64,000 nt of DNA from Streptomyces sp. NBC_00525 (GTDB lineage: Bacteria; Actinomycetota; Actinomycetes; Streptomycetales; Streptomycetaceae). Positions 8,553-17,300 of this stretch are shown here, piece by piece. Positions within the stretch are counted from its first letter, which is position 1; the number at the start of each line of letters is the position of its first letter. The notes beneath the pieces are model-generated. The model made no database searches, was not told the DNA's origin, and saw only the letters and a list, made by a program, of their open reading frames with translations. The stretch spans positions 6,200,001 to 6,264,000 of the forward strand of contig NZ_CP107834.1 in assembly GCF_036346595.1 (NCBI RefSeq), given 5' to 3'. The position numbers and the translations under genes are program-made.

Positions 8553-9482
8553 GTGAGTGACACAACCCACGGTGGCGCGGTCGCCCTGAGCAGCCCGCCA
8601 TCGGCCGATGACGGTCTGAGCGCGGCCGAACTGGCCGCGAAGTACGGCCTGACGGTCAGCGGTGCCCGGCCCGGCCTCGTCGAGTACGTGCGCCAGCTCC
8701 GAGGGCGGCGCCACTTCATCCTGGCGTTCTCCCGCGCCAAGCTGACCGCCCAGTACAGCCAGGCCAAGCTCGGCCAGCTGTGGCAGGTGGCGACCCCGCT
8801 GCTGAACGCCGCGGTCTACTTCCTCATCTTCGGGCTGATCCTCGGCACGAAGAAGGGAATCCCGCAGGAGGTGTTCATCCCGTTCCTGGTGACCGGGGTG
8901 TTCGTCTTCACCTTCACCCAGAGTTCCGTGATGGCTGGCGTACGGGCCATCTCCGGCAACCTGGGCCTGGTCCGGGCGCTGCACTTCCCGCGGGCCTCGC
9001 TGCCCATCTCCTTCTCGCTCCAGCAGCTCCAGCAACTGCTGTACTCGATGATCGTGCTCATCGCGGTGACGGTGGGCTTCGGCAGCTATCCCCGGCTGTC
9101 CTGGCTCCTGGTGATTCCGGCCCTGGCGCTGCAGTTCTTCTTCAACACCGGCCTCGCGCTCGCCATGGCGCGGATGGGGGCCAAGACCCCCGACCTGGCA
9201 CAGCTGATGCCGTTCGTCATGCGGACCTGGCTGTACGCCTCCGGCGTCATGTTCTCCATCCCGGTGATGCTGGAGGACAAGCCGGCCTGGATCACCGATG
9301 TGCTGCAGTACAACCCGGCGGCCATCTACATGGACCTGGTCAGGTTCGCCCTGATCGACGGATACGGCTCCGAGAACCTGCCCGACCACGTCTGGGCGGT
9401 CGGCCTCGCCTGGTCCGTCGTGGTGGGCATCGCGGGCTTCGTGTACTTCTGGAAGGCAGAGGAACGGTACGGCCGTGGCTGA
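8553..9482 (+). CDS. ABC-2 type polysaccharide/polyol-phosphate exporter permease (Wzm/TagG-like)
   Basis: A 309-residue membrane protein with about six helices and the ABC2_membrane pattern of O-antigen and teichoic-acid exporters. An amphipathic N-terminal segment (RRHFILAFSRAKL) precedes the first helix, as in Wzm/TagG. The helix-1 region contains LGQLWQVATPLLNA. The start is a GTG. The gene overlaps its ATPase partner by 8 nt, so the two make one transporter. Following a glycosyltransferase and CDP-alcohol enzymes, it most likely flips a completed lipid-linked glycan or polyol-phosphate product across the membrane. Confidence 0.92.
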   Translation: MSDTTHGGAVALSSPPSADDGLSAAELAAKYGLTVSGARPGLVEYVRQLRGRRHFILAFSRAKLTAQYSQAKLGQLWQVATPLLNAAVYFLIFGLILGTKKGIPQEVFIPFLVTGVFVFTFTQSSVMAGVRAISGNLGLVRALHFPRASLPISFSLQQLQQLLYSMIVLIAVTVGFGSYPRLSWLLVIPALALQFFFNTGLALAMARMGAKTPDLAQLMPFVMRTWLYASGVMFSIPVMLEDKPAWITDVLQYNPAAIYMDLVRFALIDGYGSENLPDHVWAVGLAWSVVVGIAGFVYFWKAEERYGRG

Positions 9483-10260
9483 CGACAACACCGCGGGGCG
9501 CGTCCCCACCGTGATCGCCGACGACGTGCACATCGTGTACCGGGTCAACGGCGGCGGCGGTGGCCGGGGCAGCGCCACCGCCGCGCTGAGCCGCATCCTG
9601 CGCCGCGGCAAGGGCGAGGAGCGCGGGGTACGCAAGGTGCACGCCGTACGCGGCGTCACCTTCACCGCCTACCGGGGCGAGGCGATCGGCCTCATCGGCA
9701 CCAACGGCTCCGGCAAGTCCACCCTGCTCCGGGCCATCGCCGGGCTGCTGCCCGCCGAGAGCGGCAGCGTCTACACGGACGGCCAGCCCTCGCTGCTCGG
9801 CGTCAACGCGGCGCTGATGAGCGACCTGACCGGCGAGCGCAACGTGGTGCTCGGCGGGCTCGCGATGGGCATGAGCCGCGAGGAGATCCGCGAGCGCTAC
9901 GACGAGATCGTCGAGTTCTCGGGCATCAACGAGAAGGGCGACTTCATCACGCTGCCCATGCGCACGTACTCCTCCGGCATGGCGGCCCGCCTCCGCTTCT
10001 CCATCGCGGCGGCCAAGAACCACGACGTCCTCATGATCGACGAGGCGCTGGCCACCGGTGACCGCAAGTTCCAGATCCGCTCCGAGGCGCGGATCAGGGA
10101 ACTGCGCAAGGAGGCCGGCACCGTCTTCCTGGTGAGCCACAGCAACAAGTCGATCCGGGACACCTGCAACCGGGTGCTGTGGCTGGAGAAGGGCGAACTG
10201 CTGATGGACGGCCCGACCGAGGAGGTCCTGCGGGCCTACGAGCGGGAGACCGGCAAGTAG
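9475..10260 (+). CDS. ABC transporter ATP-binding protein (Wzt/TagH-like)
   Basis: This is a 261-residue nucleotide-binding subunit. Walker A is GTNGSGKST (75-83), the signature motif is YSSGMAARLRF, and Walker B is HDVLMIDEAL, followed by the switch segment FLVSHSN. The YSSGM variant of the signature is typical of Wzt/TagH/RfbE exporters. There is no C-terminal carbohydrate-binding extension of the Wzt type, which makes it closer to TagH-like exporters that do not recognise a modified chain end. The GTG start lies inside the permease gene. A strong hairpin follows the stop, ending the operon. Confidence 0.93.
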   Translation: MADDNTAGRVPTVIADDVHIVYRVNGGGGGRGSATAALSRILRRGKGEERGVRKVHAVRGVTFTAYRGEAIGLIGTNGSGKSTLLRAIAGLLPAESGSVYTDGQPSLLGVNAALMSDLTGERNVVLGGLAMGMSREEIRERYDEIVEFSGINEKGDFITLPMRTYSSGMAARLRFSIAAAKNHDVLMIDEALATGDRKFQIRSEARIRELRKEAGTVFLVSHSNKSIRDTCNRVLWLEKGELLMDGPTEEVLRAYERETGK

Positions 10261-10280
10261 CGCGCCGCGCCACGCACCGG

Positions 10281-10314
10281 GCGGCCTCCGCCGGACCCTT
10301 CCGGCGGGGGCCGC
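10281..10314 (+). terminator. GC-rich hairpin terminator after the exporter operon
   Basis: Arms GCGGCCTCCGCCGGA and TCCGGCGGGGGCCGC pair almost perfectly across a 4-nt loop, 20 nt after the ATPase stop. There is no U-tract, as is usual in Streptomyces. Confidence 0.7.
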
Positions 10315-10478
10315 GCCATGTCCGCATGGTGGACCGGAGCCCGGACGTCCGCGCTTCGTCGTACGGCACCCGCCGCGATCTCCTACCGCCGGATGACGTG
10401 AACGGCGCCCGGCCGGGGGAGAGTTGACGCGGGCCGCGGGTCCGGCGCCGCTGGGCACGGACCCCGGCGTTCAGATGA

Positions 10479-10492
10479 ACGTTGTACAACGT
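10479..10492. promoter_or_regulatory. 14-bp perfect palindrome upstream of the hopanoid operon
   Basis: ACGTTGTACAACGT is fully self-complementary and lies in a locally AT-richer stretch 207 bp before hpnC. It is the only clear dyad operator candidate in the 438-bp gap 10261-10698, apart from the terminator at 10281. It resembles TetR-type operators, but no TetR gene is adjacent. Confidence 0.55.
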
Positions 10493-10639
10493 AAGCTGTA
10501 CCGGTGCTGATTCGCCGCAAGTGGGGCGATACCGCCCGAGCGGGCGGCCCGGAGCCGTCCCCGGCACTGGGGAGGGCGGGCGGCGTGTCCGGAATGGGGT
10601 ATTTTGGGTCAGCAGTGTAGAACGGGAGATGTGACGGCT

Positions 10640-10702
10640 ATGACGGAAGATCTCCAGCTCCGAGGTGCTCACGCCGTCCCCGCGCAGGGCGGTCCGCAGT
10701 GA
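10640..10702 (+). CDS. possible 20-codon leader ORF before hpnC
   Basis: An ATG at 10640, preceded by GGGAGA, opens a 20-codon frame whose TGA overlaps the hpnC start codon as GTGA. The arrangement would couple translation of hpnC to the leader. The peptide (about MTEDLQLRGAHAVPAQGGPQ) has no recognised motif. It could be a genuine leader or chance. Confidence 0.3.
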   Translation: MTEDLQLRGAHAVPAQGGPQ

Positions 10703-11619
10703 CCCCTACCCGGCAGGCGCGGCTCGACACCGCCGCATCCGGAACCCTCGACAAGGCAGCGCACGAGAACTTTCCGGTCGCCCCCTTCTTCCTGCCGCGC
10801 GCCTGGCGCGACGACCTGATGGCCGTCTACGGCTTCGCCCGGCTCGTCGACGACATCGGTGACGGCGACCTCGCCCCCGGCGGCGCCGACGCCGTCCACC
10901 TCGGCCTCGAACCGGACCGGTCGGACGACCGGCTCGCGATGCTCGACGCCCTGGAGAGCGACCTGCGCCGCGTCTTCGCATCCACCGGAGAGAGTCCGCA
11001 CCACCCGCTGCTGCGGGCCCTGCGCCCCACCGCCCGCCGCCGCGCACTGACCCCCGAACCCTTCCTCGGGCTCATCGAGGCCAACCGGCAGGACCAGAAG
11101 GTCCGCCGCTACGGCACGTACGAGGAACTCCTCGCCTACTGCGAACTCTCCGCCAACCCGGTCGGCCGCCTGGTCCTCCAGCTCACCGGCACCGCCAGCC
11201 CCGAACGGCTGCGCCGCTCCGACGCCGTGTGCACCGCGCTGCAGATCGTCGAGCACCTCCAGGACGTCGCCGAGGACCTGCGCCGCGACCGCGTCTACCT
11301 GCCCGCCACCGACATGGCCCGGTTCCACGTCGGCGAGGCCGACCTCGCCGCACCCACCGCCGGCGCGTCGGTGCGCTCCCTGATCGCGTACGAGGCCGAA
11401 CGCGCCCGTGATCTGCTGAATGAAGGCACCCCCCTGGTGGGTAGCGTCCACGGCAGGCTCCGGCTGCTCCTCGCCGGGTTCGTGGGAGGAGGACGTGCCG
11501 CCCTCACCGCGATCGCGGCCGCCGGCTTCGACGTACTGCCCGGACCACCCGGACCCACCAAGCCCAGCCTGCTGCGCGAAGTGGGAGTTGTCCTGCGAGA
11601 AGCGCGTAGAGAGAGGTGA
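10699..11619 (+). CDS. hpnC: hydroxysqualene synthase / squalene synthase HpnC
   Basis: A 306-residue trans-isoprenyl diphosphate synthase of the squalene/phytoene family. The first Asp-rich motif is LVDDIGDGD (residues 50-58) and the second is EHLQDVAEDLRRDR near residue 180. In the HpnCDE route HpnC converts presqualene diphosphate to hydroxysqualene. It starts at a GTG that overlaps the stop of a 20-codon leader frame, and it overlaps hpnD as GTGA. It is the first enzyme gene of the hopanoid operon and lies 207 bp downstream of a perfect palindrome. Confidence 0.93.
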   Translation: MTPTRQARLDTAASGTLDKAAHENFPVAPFFLPRAWRDDLMAVYGFARLVDDIGDGDLAPGGADAVHLGLEPDRSDDRLAMLDALESDLRRVFASTGESPHHPLLRALRPTARRRALTPEPFLGLIEANRQDQKVRRYGTYEELLAYCELSANPVGRLVLQLTGTASPERLRRSDAVCTALQIVEHLQDVAEDLRRDRVYLPATDMARFHVGEADLAAPTAGASVRSLIAYEAERARDLLNEGTPLVGSVHGRLRLLLAGFVGGGRAALTAIAAAGFDVLPGPPGPTKPSLLREVGVVLREARRER

Positions 11620-12569
11620 GCCGGACCGTGGAGGGTCAGACGACCTACATGTCCGCACCGGTACAGGCCGCATACAGTTACTGCGAGGCGGTCACCGGAC
11701 AGCAGGCGCGTAACTTCGCGTACGGCATCAGGCTGCTGCCGGCCGAGAAGCGGCAGGCCATGTCGGCCCTGTACGCCTTCTCCCGCCGCGTCGACGACAT
11801 CGGCGACGGCGAACTGGCCCCGGAGACCAAGCGCGTTCGCCTGGAGACCACCCGTACCCTCCTCGACCGCGTCCGGACCGGCGCGGTGGACGAGGACGAC
11901 ACCGACCCGGTGGCCGTCGCGCTCGCCGACGCCGCCCGCCGGTTCCCGCTGCCCCTCGAAGGGCTCGACGAACTCATCGACGGCGTCCTGATGGACGTGC
12001 ACGGCGCCGCCTACGAGACCTGGGACGACCTCAAGGTGTATTGCCGGTGCGTCGCGGGCGCCATCGGCCGGCTCAGCCTCGGCGTCTTCGGCACCGAACC
12101 CGGCGCCCCCGGCACCGAACGCGCCGCGGAGTACGCCGACACGCTCGGCCTCGCCCTCCAGCTGACGAACATCCTGCGCGACGTCCGCGAGGACGCGGGC
12201 AACGGCCGCACCTACCTCCCGGCCGACGACCTCGCCAAGTTCGGCTGCTCCGCCGGGTTCCACCGCGCAACCCCGCCCCCCGGCTCCGACTTCGCGGGCC
12301 TCGTCCACTTCGAGGTCCGGCGCGCCCGCGCCCTGTTCGCCGAGGGCTACCGGCTGCTGCCGATGCTCGACCGGCGCAGCGGGGCCTGTGTGGCGGCCAT
12401 GGCCGGGATCTACCGCCGGCTCCTGGACCGCATCGAGCGCGACCCCGAGGCGGTGCTGCGCGGCCGGGTCTCGCTGCCCGGCCACGAGAAGGCGTACGTC
12501 GCGGTGCGCGGTCTGTCCGGATTCGACGCCCGCCACATCTCCCGGCGCACGGCCCGAGGGCGTGTCTGA
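11616..12569 (+). CDS. hpnD: presqualene diphosphate synthase HpnD
   Basis: The 317-residue product is a paralogue of HpnC. It carries the first Asp-rich motif RRVDDIGD near residue 53 and the second, LTNILRDVREDAGNGR, near residue 185, followed by TYLPADDL. HpnD condenses two farnesyl diphosphates to presqualene diphosphate. GAGAG precedes the GTG at 11616, which overlaps the hpnC stop; a second GTG and an ATG follow at 11628 and 11649. The next gene begins 134 nt later, a gap in which no gene is seen. Confidence 0.93.
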   Translation: MSRTVEGQTTYMSAPVQAAYSYCEAVTGQQARNFAYGIRLLPAEKRQAMSALYAFSRRVDDIGDGELAPETKRVRLETTRTLLDRVRTGAVDEDDTDPVAVALADAARRFPLPLEGLDELIDGVLMDVHGAAYETWDDLKVYCRCVAGAIGRLSLGVFGTEPGAPGTERAAEYADTLGLALQLTNILRDVREDAGNGRTYLPADDLAKFGCSAGFHRATPPPGSDFAGLVHFEVRRARALFAEGYRLLPMLDRRSGACVAAMAGIYRRLLDRIERDPEAVLRGRVSLPGHEKAYVAVRGLSGFDARHISRRTARGRV

Positions 12570-12703
12570 ATGCGTCTCAGGCACATCTCGCGCACCATGT
12601 GCATCAAGGATGAACGGAACGAACGGCGGGCAACCCGCGGCACTGCGGCCGCGTCCCTGACTGAGCAGGCCCGACGGGAAAGCCGCCGCCGAGAGGGGGA
12701 CTC

Positions 12704-14092
12704 ATGAGTGACGACGCCCTGCGCACGTCCCGCGCCGTCGTGGTGGGCGGCGGGCTCGCCGGCACCACCGCGGCCCTGCGCCTGGCCGACGCCGGGCTTG
12801 ACGTGACCCTGCTCGAAGGGCGGCCCCGGCTCGGCGGGCTCGCCTTCTCCTTCCGCCGCGGCGAACTGACCGTCGACAACGGACAACACGTCTACCTGCG
12901 CTGCTGCACCGCCTACCGATGGTTCCTCGACCGGATCGACGCCATCGGCCTCTCCCCGCTGCAAAACCGTTTGGACGTGCCCGTTCTCGACGTCGGCCGG
13001 CCCGCCGGGCCCCGGCTGGGACGGCTGCGCCGCAACGGGCTCCCGGTCCCGCTGCACCTCGCCGCCGGCCTCGCCGGCTACCCGCACCTCTCGCTCGCCG
13101 AACGCGCCGGCGTCGCACGCGCCGCGCTCGCCCTCGGCCGGCTCGACCCGGACGACCCCGCCCTCGACGCCGAGGACTTCGGCAGCTGGCTCACCCGGCA
13201 CGGCCAGTCGCCCCGCACCATCGAGGCCCTCTGGGACCTCGTCGGCGTCGCCACCCTCAACGCCACCGCGCCCAACTCGTCGCTGGCGCTCGCCGCCAAG
13301 GTCTTCAAGACCGGACTGCTCTCCGACCCCGGCGCCGCCGACATCGGCTGGGCCTCCGTACCCCTCGGCGACATCCACGACACCCTCTGCCGCAAGGCCC
13401 TGGACTCCGCCGGCGTACGCACCGAACTGCGCACCAAGGCCACCGCCCTCACCCGCACCGACGAGGGCGGCTGGCTGGTGGACACCGGCGCCGAGCGGAT
13501 CGAGGCGGACACCGTCGTGCTGGCCGTGCCGCAGCGCGAGACCCACGCCCTGCTGCCCGAGGGCGCGCTCGACGAGCCGGACCGGCTCCTGGACATCGGC
13601 ACATCGCCGATCCTCAACGTGCACGTCGTCTACGACCGCAAGGTGCTCAAACGGCCCTTCTTCACCGCGCTCGGCTCGCCCGTCCAATGGGTCTTCGACC
13701 GCACCGAGGCGTCCGGCCTCACCGGCCCCGGCCAGTACCTCGCGGTCTCCCAGTCCGCGGCCGGCGAGGAGATCGACCTGCCCGTCGCCGAACTGCGCGC
13801 CCGCTACCTCCCCGAGCTGGAACGGCTGCTGCCGGCCGCACGGGGCGCCGGCATCCGGGACTTCTTCGTCACCCGCGAGCGCACCGCGACCTTCGCGCCC
13901 GCGCCCGGCGTCGGCCGGCTGCGTCCCGGAACCCTCACCCGCGCCCCCGGTCTCTTCCTGGCAGGTGCCTGGACCGCCACCGGCTGGCCCGCCACGATGG
14001 AGGGTGCGGTCCGCAGCGGTGCGGGCGCCGCGGACGCCGCGCTCCTGGCGCTCGGCCGCCCCCACGAACATCCGCTGCAGGAGGCGGCATGA
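12704..14092 (+). CDS. hpnE: hydroxysqualene dehydroxylase HpnE (squalene-associated FAD-dependent desaturase)
   Basis: A 462-residue amine-oxidase/phytoene-desaturase fold flavoprotein. The N-terminal dinucleotide-binding motif is VVVGGGLAGTTAAL, followed by the second Arg/Gly element GRPRLGGLAFS. A C-terminal FAD motif LFLAGAWTATGWPATMEGAV completes the fold. HpnE reduces hydroxysqualene to squalene in the HpnCDE pathway. GAGAGGGGG lies just upstream of the ATG. Its stop overlaps the start of the prenyl synthase gene as ATGA, so the two are probably translated together. Confidence 0.94.
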   Translation: MSDDALRTSRAVVVGGGLAGTTAALRLADAGLDVTLLEGRPRLGGLAFSFRRGELTVDNGQHVYLRCCTAYRWFLDRIDAIGLSPLQNRLDVPVLDVGRPAGPRLGRLRRNGLPVPLHLAAGLAGYPHLSLAERAGVARAALALGRLDPDDPALDAEDFGSWLTRHGQSPRTIEALWDLVGVATLNATAPNSSLALAAKVFKTGLLSDPGAADIGWASVPLGDIHDTLCRKALDSAGVRTELRTKATALTRTDEGGWLVDTGAERIEADTVVLAVPQRETHALLPEGALDEPDRLLDIGTSPILNVHVVYDRKVLKRPFFTALGSPVQWVFDRTEASGLTGPGQYLAVSQSAAGEEIDLPVAELRARYLPELERLLPAARGAGIRDFFVTRERTATFAPAPGVGRLRPGTLTRAPGLFLAGAWTATGWPATMEGAVRSGAGAADAALLALGRPHEHPLQEAA

Positions 14093-15189
14093 GCAGTACC
14101 ACCGGAACAAGAGGAGAGTCAGTGACCCCGGCGAATCCGGCTTCCGACACCGTGGACACCACGGACGTCACCGCGCTTCTGGAGCGCGGACGGGCCCTTT
14201 CCGCGCCGGTGCTCCGGGCCGCCGTCGACCGGCTCGCACCGCCCATGGACACCGTGGCCGCCTACCACTTCGGCTGGATCGATGCCCAGGGCAGGCCCGC
14301 CGACGGCGACGGCGGCAAGGCCGTCCGCCCGGCGCTGGCCCTGCTGTCCGCCGAGGCGGCCGGCGCCGCTGCCGAGGCCGGCGTGCCCGGCGCGGTCGCG
14401 GTCGAACTCGTGCACAACTTCTCGCTGCTGCACGACGACCTGATGGACGGCGACGAGCAGCGGCGCCACCGCGACACCGTATGGAAGGTGCACGGCCCCG
14501 CGCAGGCGATCCTGGTCGGCGACGCCCTGTTCGCCCTGGCCAACGAGGTCGTGCTGGAACTGGGCACGGTGGAGGCGCTGCGGGCCGCCCGGCGGCTGAC
14601 CGCGGCCACCCGCAAGCTCATCGACGGCCAGGCCCAGGACATCTCCTACGAGCACCGCGAGCGCGTCACGGTCGAGGAGTGCCTGGAGATGGAGGGCAAC
14701 AAGACCGGCGCCCTCCTCGCCTGCGCCTGCTCCATCGGCGCGGTGCTCGGCGGCGCCGACGACCGCACCGCCGACGTGCTGGAGGCCTACGGCCACCACC
14801 TCGGGCTCGCCTTCCAGGCGGTCGACGACCTGCTCGGCATCTGGGGCGACCCCGAGTCCACCGGCAAGCAGACGTGGAGCGATCTGCGACAGCGCAAGAA
14901 GTCCCTGCCGGTCGTCGCCGCGCTCGCCGCGGGCGGACCGGCCTCCGAGCGGCTCGGCGAACTGCTCGCCGCCGACGCCAAGAGCAGCGACTTCGACAGC
15001 TTCTCCGAGGAGGAGTTCGCCGCCCGCGCGGCGCTCATCGAGGAGGCGGGCGGTCGCGAGTGGACCGCCCAGGAGGCACGCCGTCAGCACGCGGTCGCCA
15101 TAGAGGCGCTGCACGCCGTCGACATGCCGCACACCGTGCGGGCGCAGCTCACGGCGCTCGCGGACTTCGTCGTCGTACGAAAGAGATGA
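14089..15189 (+). CDS. polyprenyl (farnesyl-type) diphosphate synthase
   Basis: This 366-residue all-alpha prenyltransferase has the first Asp-rich motif LLHDDLMDGD (D116-D120) and the second, QAVDDLLGIWGDP, followed by the conserved GKQTWSDLRQRKKSLP. Two residues before the first motif are bulky, consistent with a short-chain (C15) product, which would supply farnesyl diphosphate to HpnD. AGGAGG precedes the ATG at 14089. A GTG at 14122, 5 nt after GAGGAG, is also a good start and would give 355 residues. It is located between hpnE and shc in the operon. Confidence 0.9.
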   Translation: MSSTTGTRGESVTPANPASDTVDTTDVTALLERGRALSAPVLRAAVDRLAPPMDTVAAYHFGWIDAQGRPADGDGGKAVRPALALLSAEAAGAAAEAGVPGAVAVELVHNFSLLHDDLMDGDEQRRHRDTVWKVHGPAQAILVGDALFALANEVVLELGTVEALRAARRLTAATRKLIDGQAQDISYEHRERVTVEECLEMEGNKTGALLACACSIGAVLGGADDRTADVLEAYGHHLGLAFQAVDDLLGIWGDPESTGKQTWSDLRQRKKSLPVVAALAAGGPASERLGELLAADAKSSDFDSFSEEEFAARAALIEEAGGREWTAQEARRQHAVAIEALHAVDMPHTVRAQLTALADFVVVRKR

Positions 15190-15221
15190 TCACCATCTGG
15201 TCCATATGAACTCGCAGTCGC

Positions 15222-15249
15222 CGGCCGGCGCCCCCACGGGCGCCGGCCG
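15222..15249 (+). other. intercistronic 12-bp hairpin between prenyl synthase and shc
   Basis: CGGCCGGCGCCC and GGGCGCCGGCCG pair perfectly over a 4-nt loop. The hairpin stands 47 nt before the shc ATG, inside an apparently continuous operon. It may attenuate transcription or protect a processed mRNA end. Confidence 0.55.
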
Positions 15250-15296
15250 ACGGAGACCCCAGCACAGCAGAGGACCAACTGCACGAAGGGGAAGCC

Positions 15297-17300
15297 ATGA
15301 CAGCGACGACCGACGGAAGCACCGGGGCCGTTGACCCCCGCGCAGCCTCGGCCAGCACCATCACCACTCAACCAACGATCGCCGCCGACGCCGCCCTGGC
15401 CGCCGCGCGGCAGGCCGCGGAACGCTCCGTGGAGCATCTCCTCGGCAGGCAGGACGAACAGGGCTGGTGGAAGGGCGACCTCGCCACCAACGTCACCATG
15501 GACGCCGAGGACCTCCTGCTCCGGCAGTTCCTCGGCATCCAGGACCCCGCCACGCTCCACGCGGCCGCCGGCTTCATCCGGGGCGAACAGCTCGGCGACG
15601 GAACCTGGGCGACCTTCCACGGCGGCCCCGCCGACCTCTCCGCCACCATCGAGGCGTACGTCGCGCTGCGGCTGGCGGGCGACCGGCCGGAGGACCCGCA
15701 CATGCGCCGGGCCGCCGGCTGGGTCAGGGACCAGGGCGGCATCGCCGCGAGCCGGGTCTTCACCCGCATCTGGCTGGCCCTCTTCGGCTGGTGGAAGTGG
15801 GACGACCTGCCCGAACTCCCGCCCGAGCTGATGTTCTTCCCCAAGTGGGTCCCGCTCAACATCTACGACTTCGGCTGCTGGGCCCGCCAGACCATCGTGC
15901 CGCTCACCATCGTCTCCGCGAAGCGGCCGGTGCGGCCCGCCCCCTTCGCGCTGGACGAGCTGCACACCGACCCGGACCACCCCAACCCGCCCCGGCGCGC
16001 CGCGCCGGTGGGGAGCTGGGACGGCCTCTTCCAGCGCCTCGACAAGGCACTGCACGTCTACCACCGGTTCGCGCCGCGCCCACTGCGCCGCGTCGCGATG
16101 AACATCGCCGCCCGCTGGATCATCGAACGCCAGGAGAACGACGGCTGCTGGGGCGGCATCCAGCCGCCCGCCGTCTACTCCGTCATCGCCCTGCACCTCC
16201 TCGGCTACGACCTCGACCACCCGGTGATGCGGGCCGGCCTCGAATCGCTCGACCGCTTCGCCGTGTGGCGCGAGGACGGCACCCGCATGATCGAGGCATG
16301 CCAGTCGCCCGTCTGGGACACCTGCCTGGCCACCATCGCCCTCGCCGACGCGGGGGTCGCCCCCGACCACCCGGCGCTCGTCAGGGCGGCCGACTGGATG
16401 CTCGCCGAGGAGATCGACCGGCCCGGCGACTGGGCGGTGCGCCGGCCCGATCTGGAGCCCGGCGGCTGGGCGTTCGAGTTCCACAACGACAACTACCCGG
16501 ACATCGACGACACCGCGGAGGTGGCCCTCGCCCTGCGCCGGGTCCGCCACCCCGACCAGGACCGGGTGAACGCCGCCATCGAACGCGGCGTGCGCTGGAC
16601 CGTCGGGATGCAGTCCCGCAACGGCGCCTGGGGCGCGTTCGACGCGGACAACACCAGCCCCTTCCCCAACCGGCTGCCCTTCTGCGACTTCGGTGAGGTC
16701 ATCGACCCCCCGTCCGCCGACGTCACCGGACACGTGGTGGAGATGCTCGCCGTCGAGGGCCGCGCCACGGACCCCGTCACCCGGCGCGGAATCGAATGGC
16801 TGCTGTCCGAACAGGACCCCAACGGGGGCTGGTTCGGACGCTGGGGCGTCAACTACGTGTACGGCACGGGGTCCGTGGTCCCCGCGCTGACCGCCGCCGG
16901 ACTGCCCGTCTCGCATCCCTCGATCCGGCGCGCGGTCGAGTGGCTGGAGTCCGTGCAGAACGACGACGGCGGCTGGGGCGAGGACCTGCGCTCGTACACC
17001 GAGGAGAAGTGGATCGGGCAGGGGGCGTCCACCGCGTCCCAGACCGCCTGGGCCCTGCTCGCCCTGCTCGCCGCCGGCCGCCGGGACACCGTCGCCGTCA
17101 CCCGCGGCATCACCTGGCTCACCGAGACCCAGCAGGCGGACGGCTCCTGGGACGAGCCCTACTTCACCGGGACCGGCTTCCCCTGGGACTTCTCCATCAA
17201 CTACCACCTCTACCGGCAGGTCTTCCCGCTCACCGCACTCGGGCGCTACGTGCACGGCGACCCGTTCGCGGACCGTGCCCCGAAGCGCGAGGAGGCCTGA
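15297..17300 (+). CDS. shc: squalene-hopene cyclase
   Basis: The 667-residue product is a class II triterpene cyclase. The catalytic DxDD motif is D402-I-D404-D405 within YPDIDDTAEV; D404 would be the proton donor. Many QW repeats stabilise the double alpha-barrel, for example QDEQGWWKGD near the N-terminus and QNDDGGWGED and QQADGSWDEP near the C-terminus. It cyclises squalene to hopene/hopanol at the membrane surface. A hairpin precedes the gene, and the stop overlaps the next ATG by one base. Confidence 0.97.
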   Translation: MTATTDGSTGAVDPRAASASTITTQPTIAADAALAAARQAAERSVEHLLGRQDEQGWWKGDLATNVTMDAEDLLLRQFLGIQDPATLHAAAGFIRGEQLGDGTWATFHGGPADLSATIEAYVALRLAGDRPEDPHMRRAAGWVRDQGGIAASRVFTRIWLALFGWWKWDDLPELPPELMFFPKWVPLNIYDFGCWARQTIVPLTIVSAKRPVRPAPFALDELHTDPDHPNPPRRAAPVGSWDGLFQRLDKALHVYHRFAPRPLRRVAMNIAARWIIERQENDGCWGGIQPPAVYSVIALHLLGYDLDHPVMRAGLESLDRFAVWREDGTRMIEACQSPVWDTCLATIALADAGVAPDHPALVRAADWMLAEEIDRPGDWAVRRPDLEPGGWAFEFHNDNYPDIDDTAEVALALRRVRHPDQDRVNAAIERGVRWTVGMQSRNGAWGAFDADNTSPFPNRLPFCDFGEVIDPPSADVTGHVVEMLAVEGRATDPVTRRGIEWLLSEQDPNGGWFGRWGVNYVYGTGSVVPALTAAGLPVSHPSIRRAVEWLESVQNDDGGWGEDLRSYTEEKWIGQGASTASQTAWALLALLAAGRRDTVAVTRGITWLTETQQADGSWDEPYFTGTGFPWDFSINYHLYRQVFPLTALGRYVHGDPFADRAPKREEA

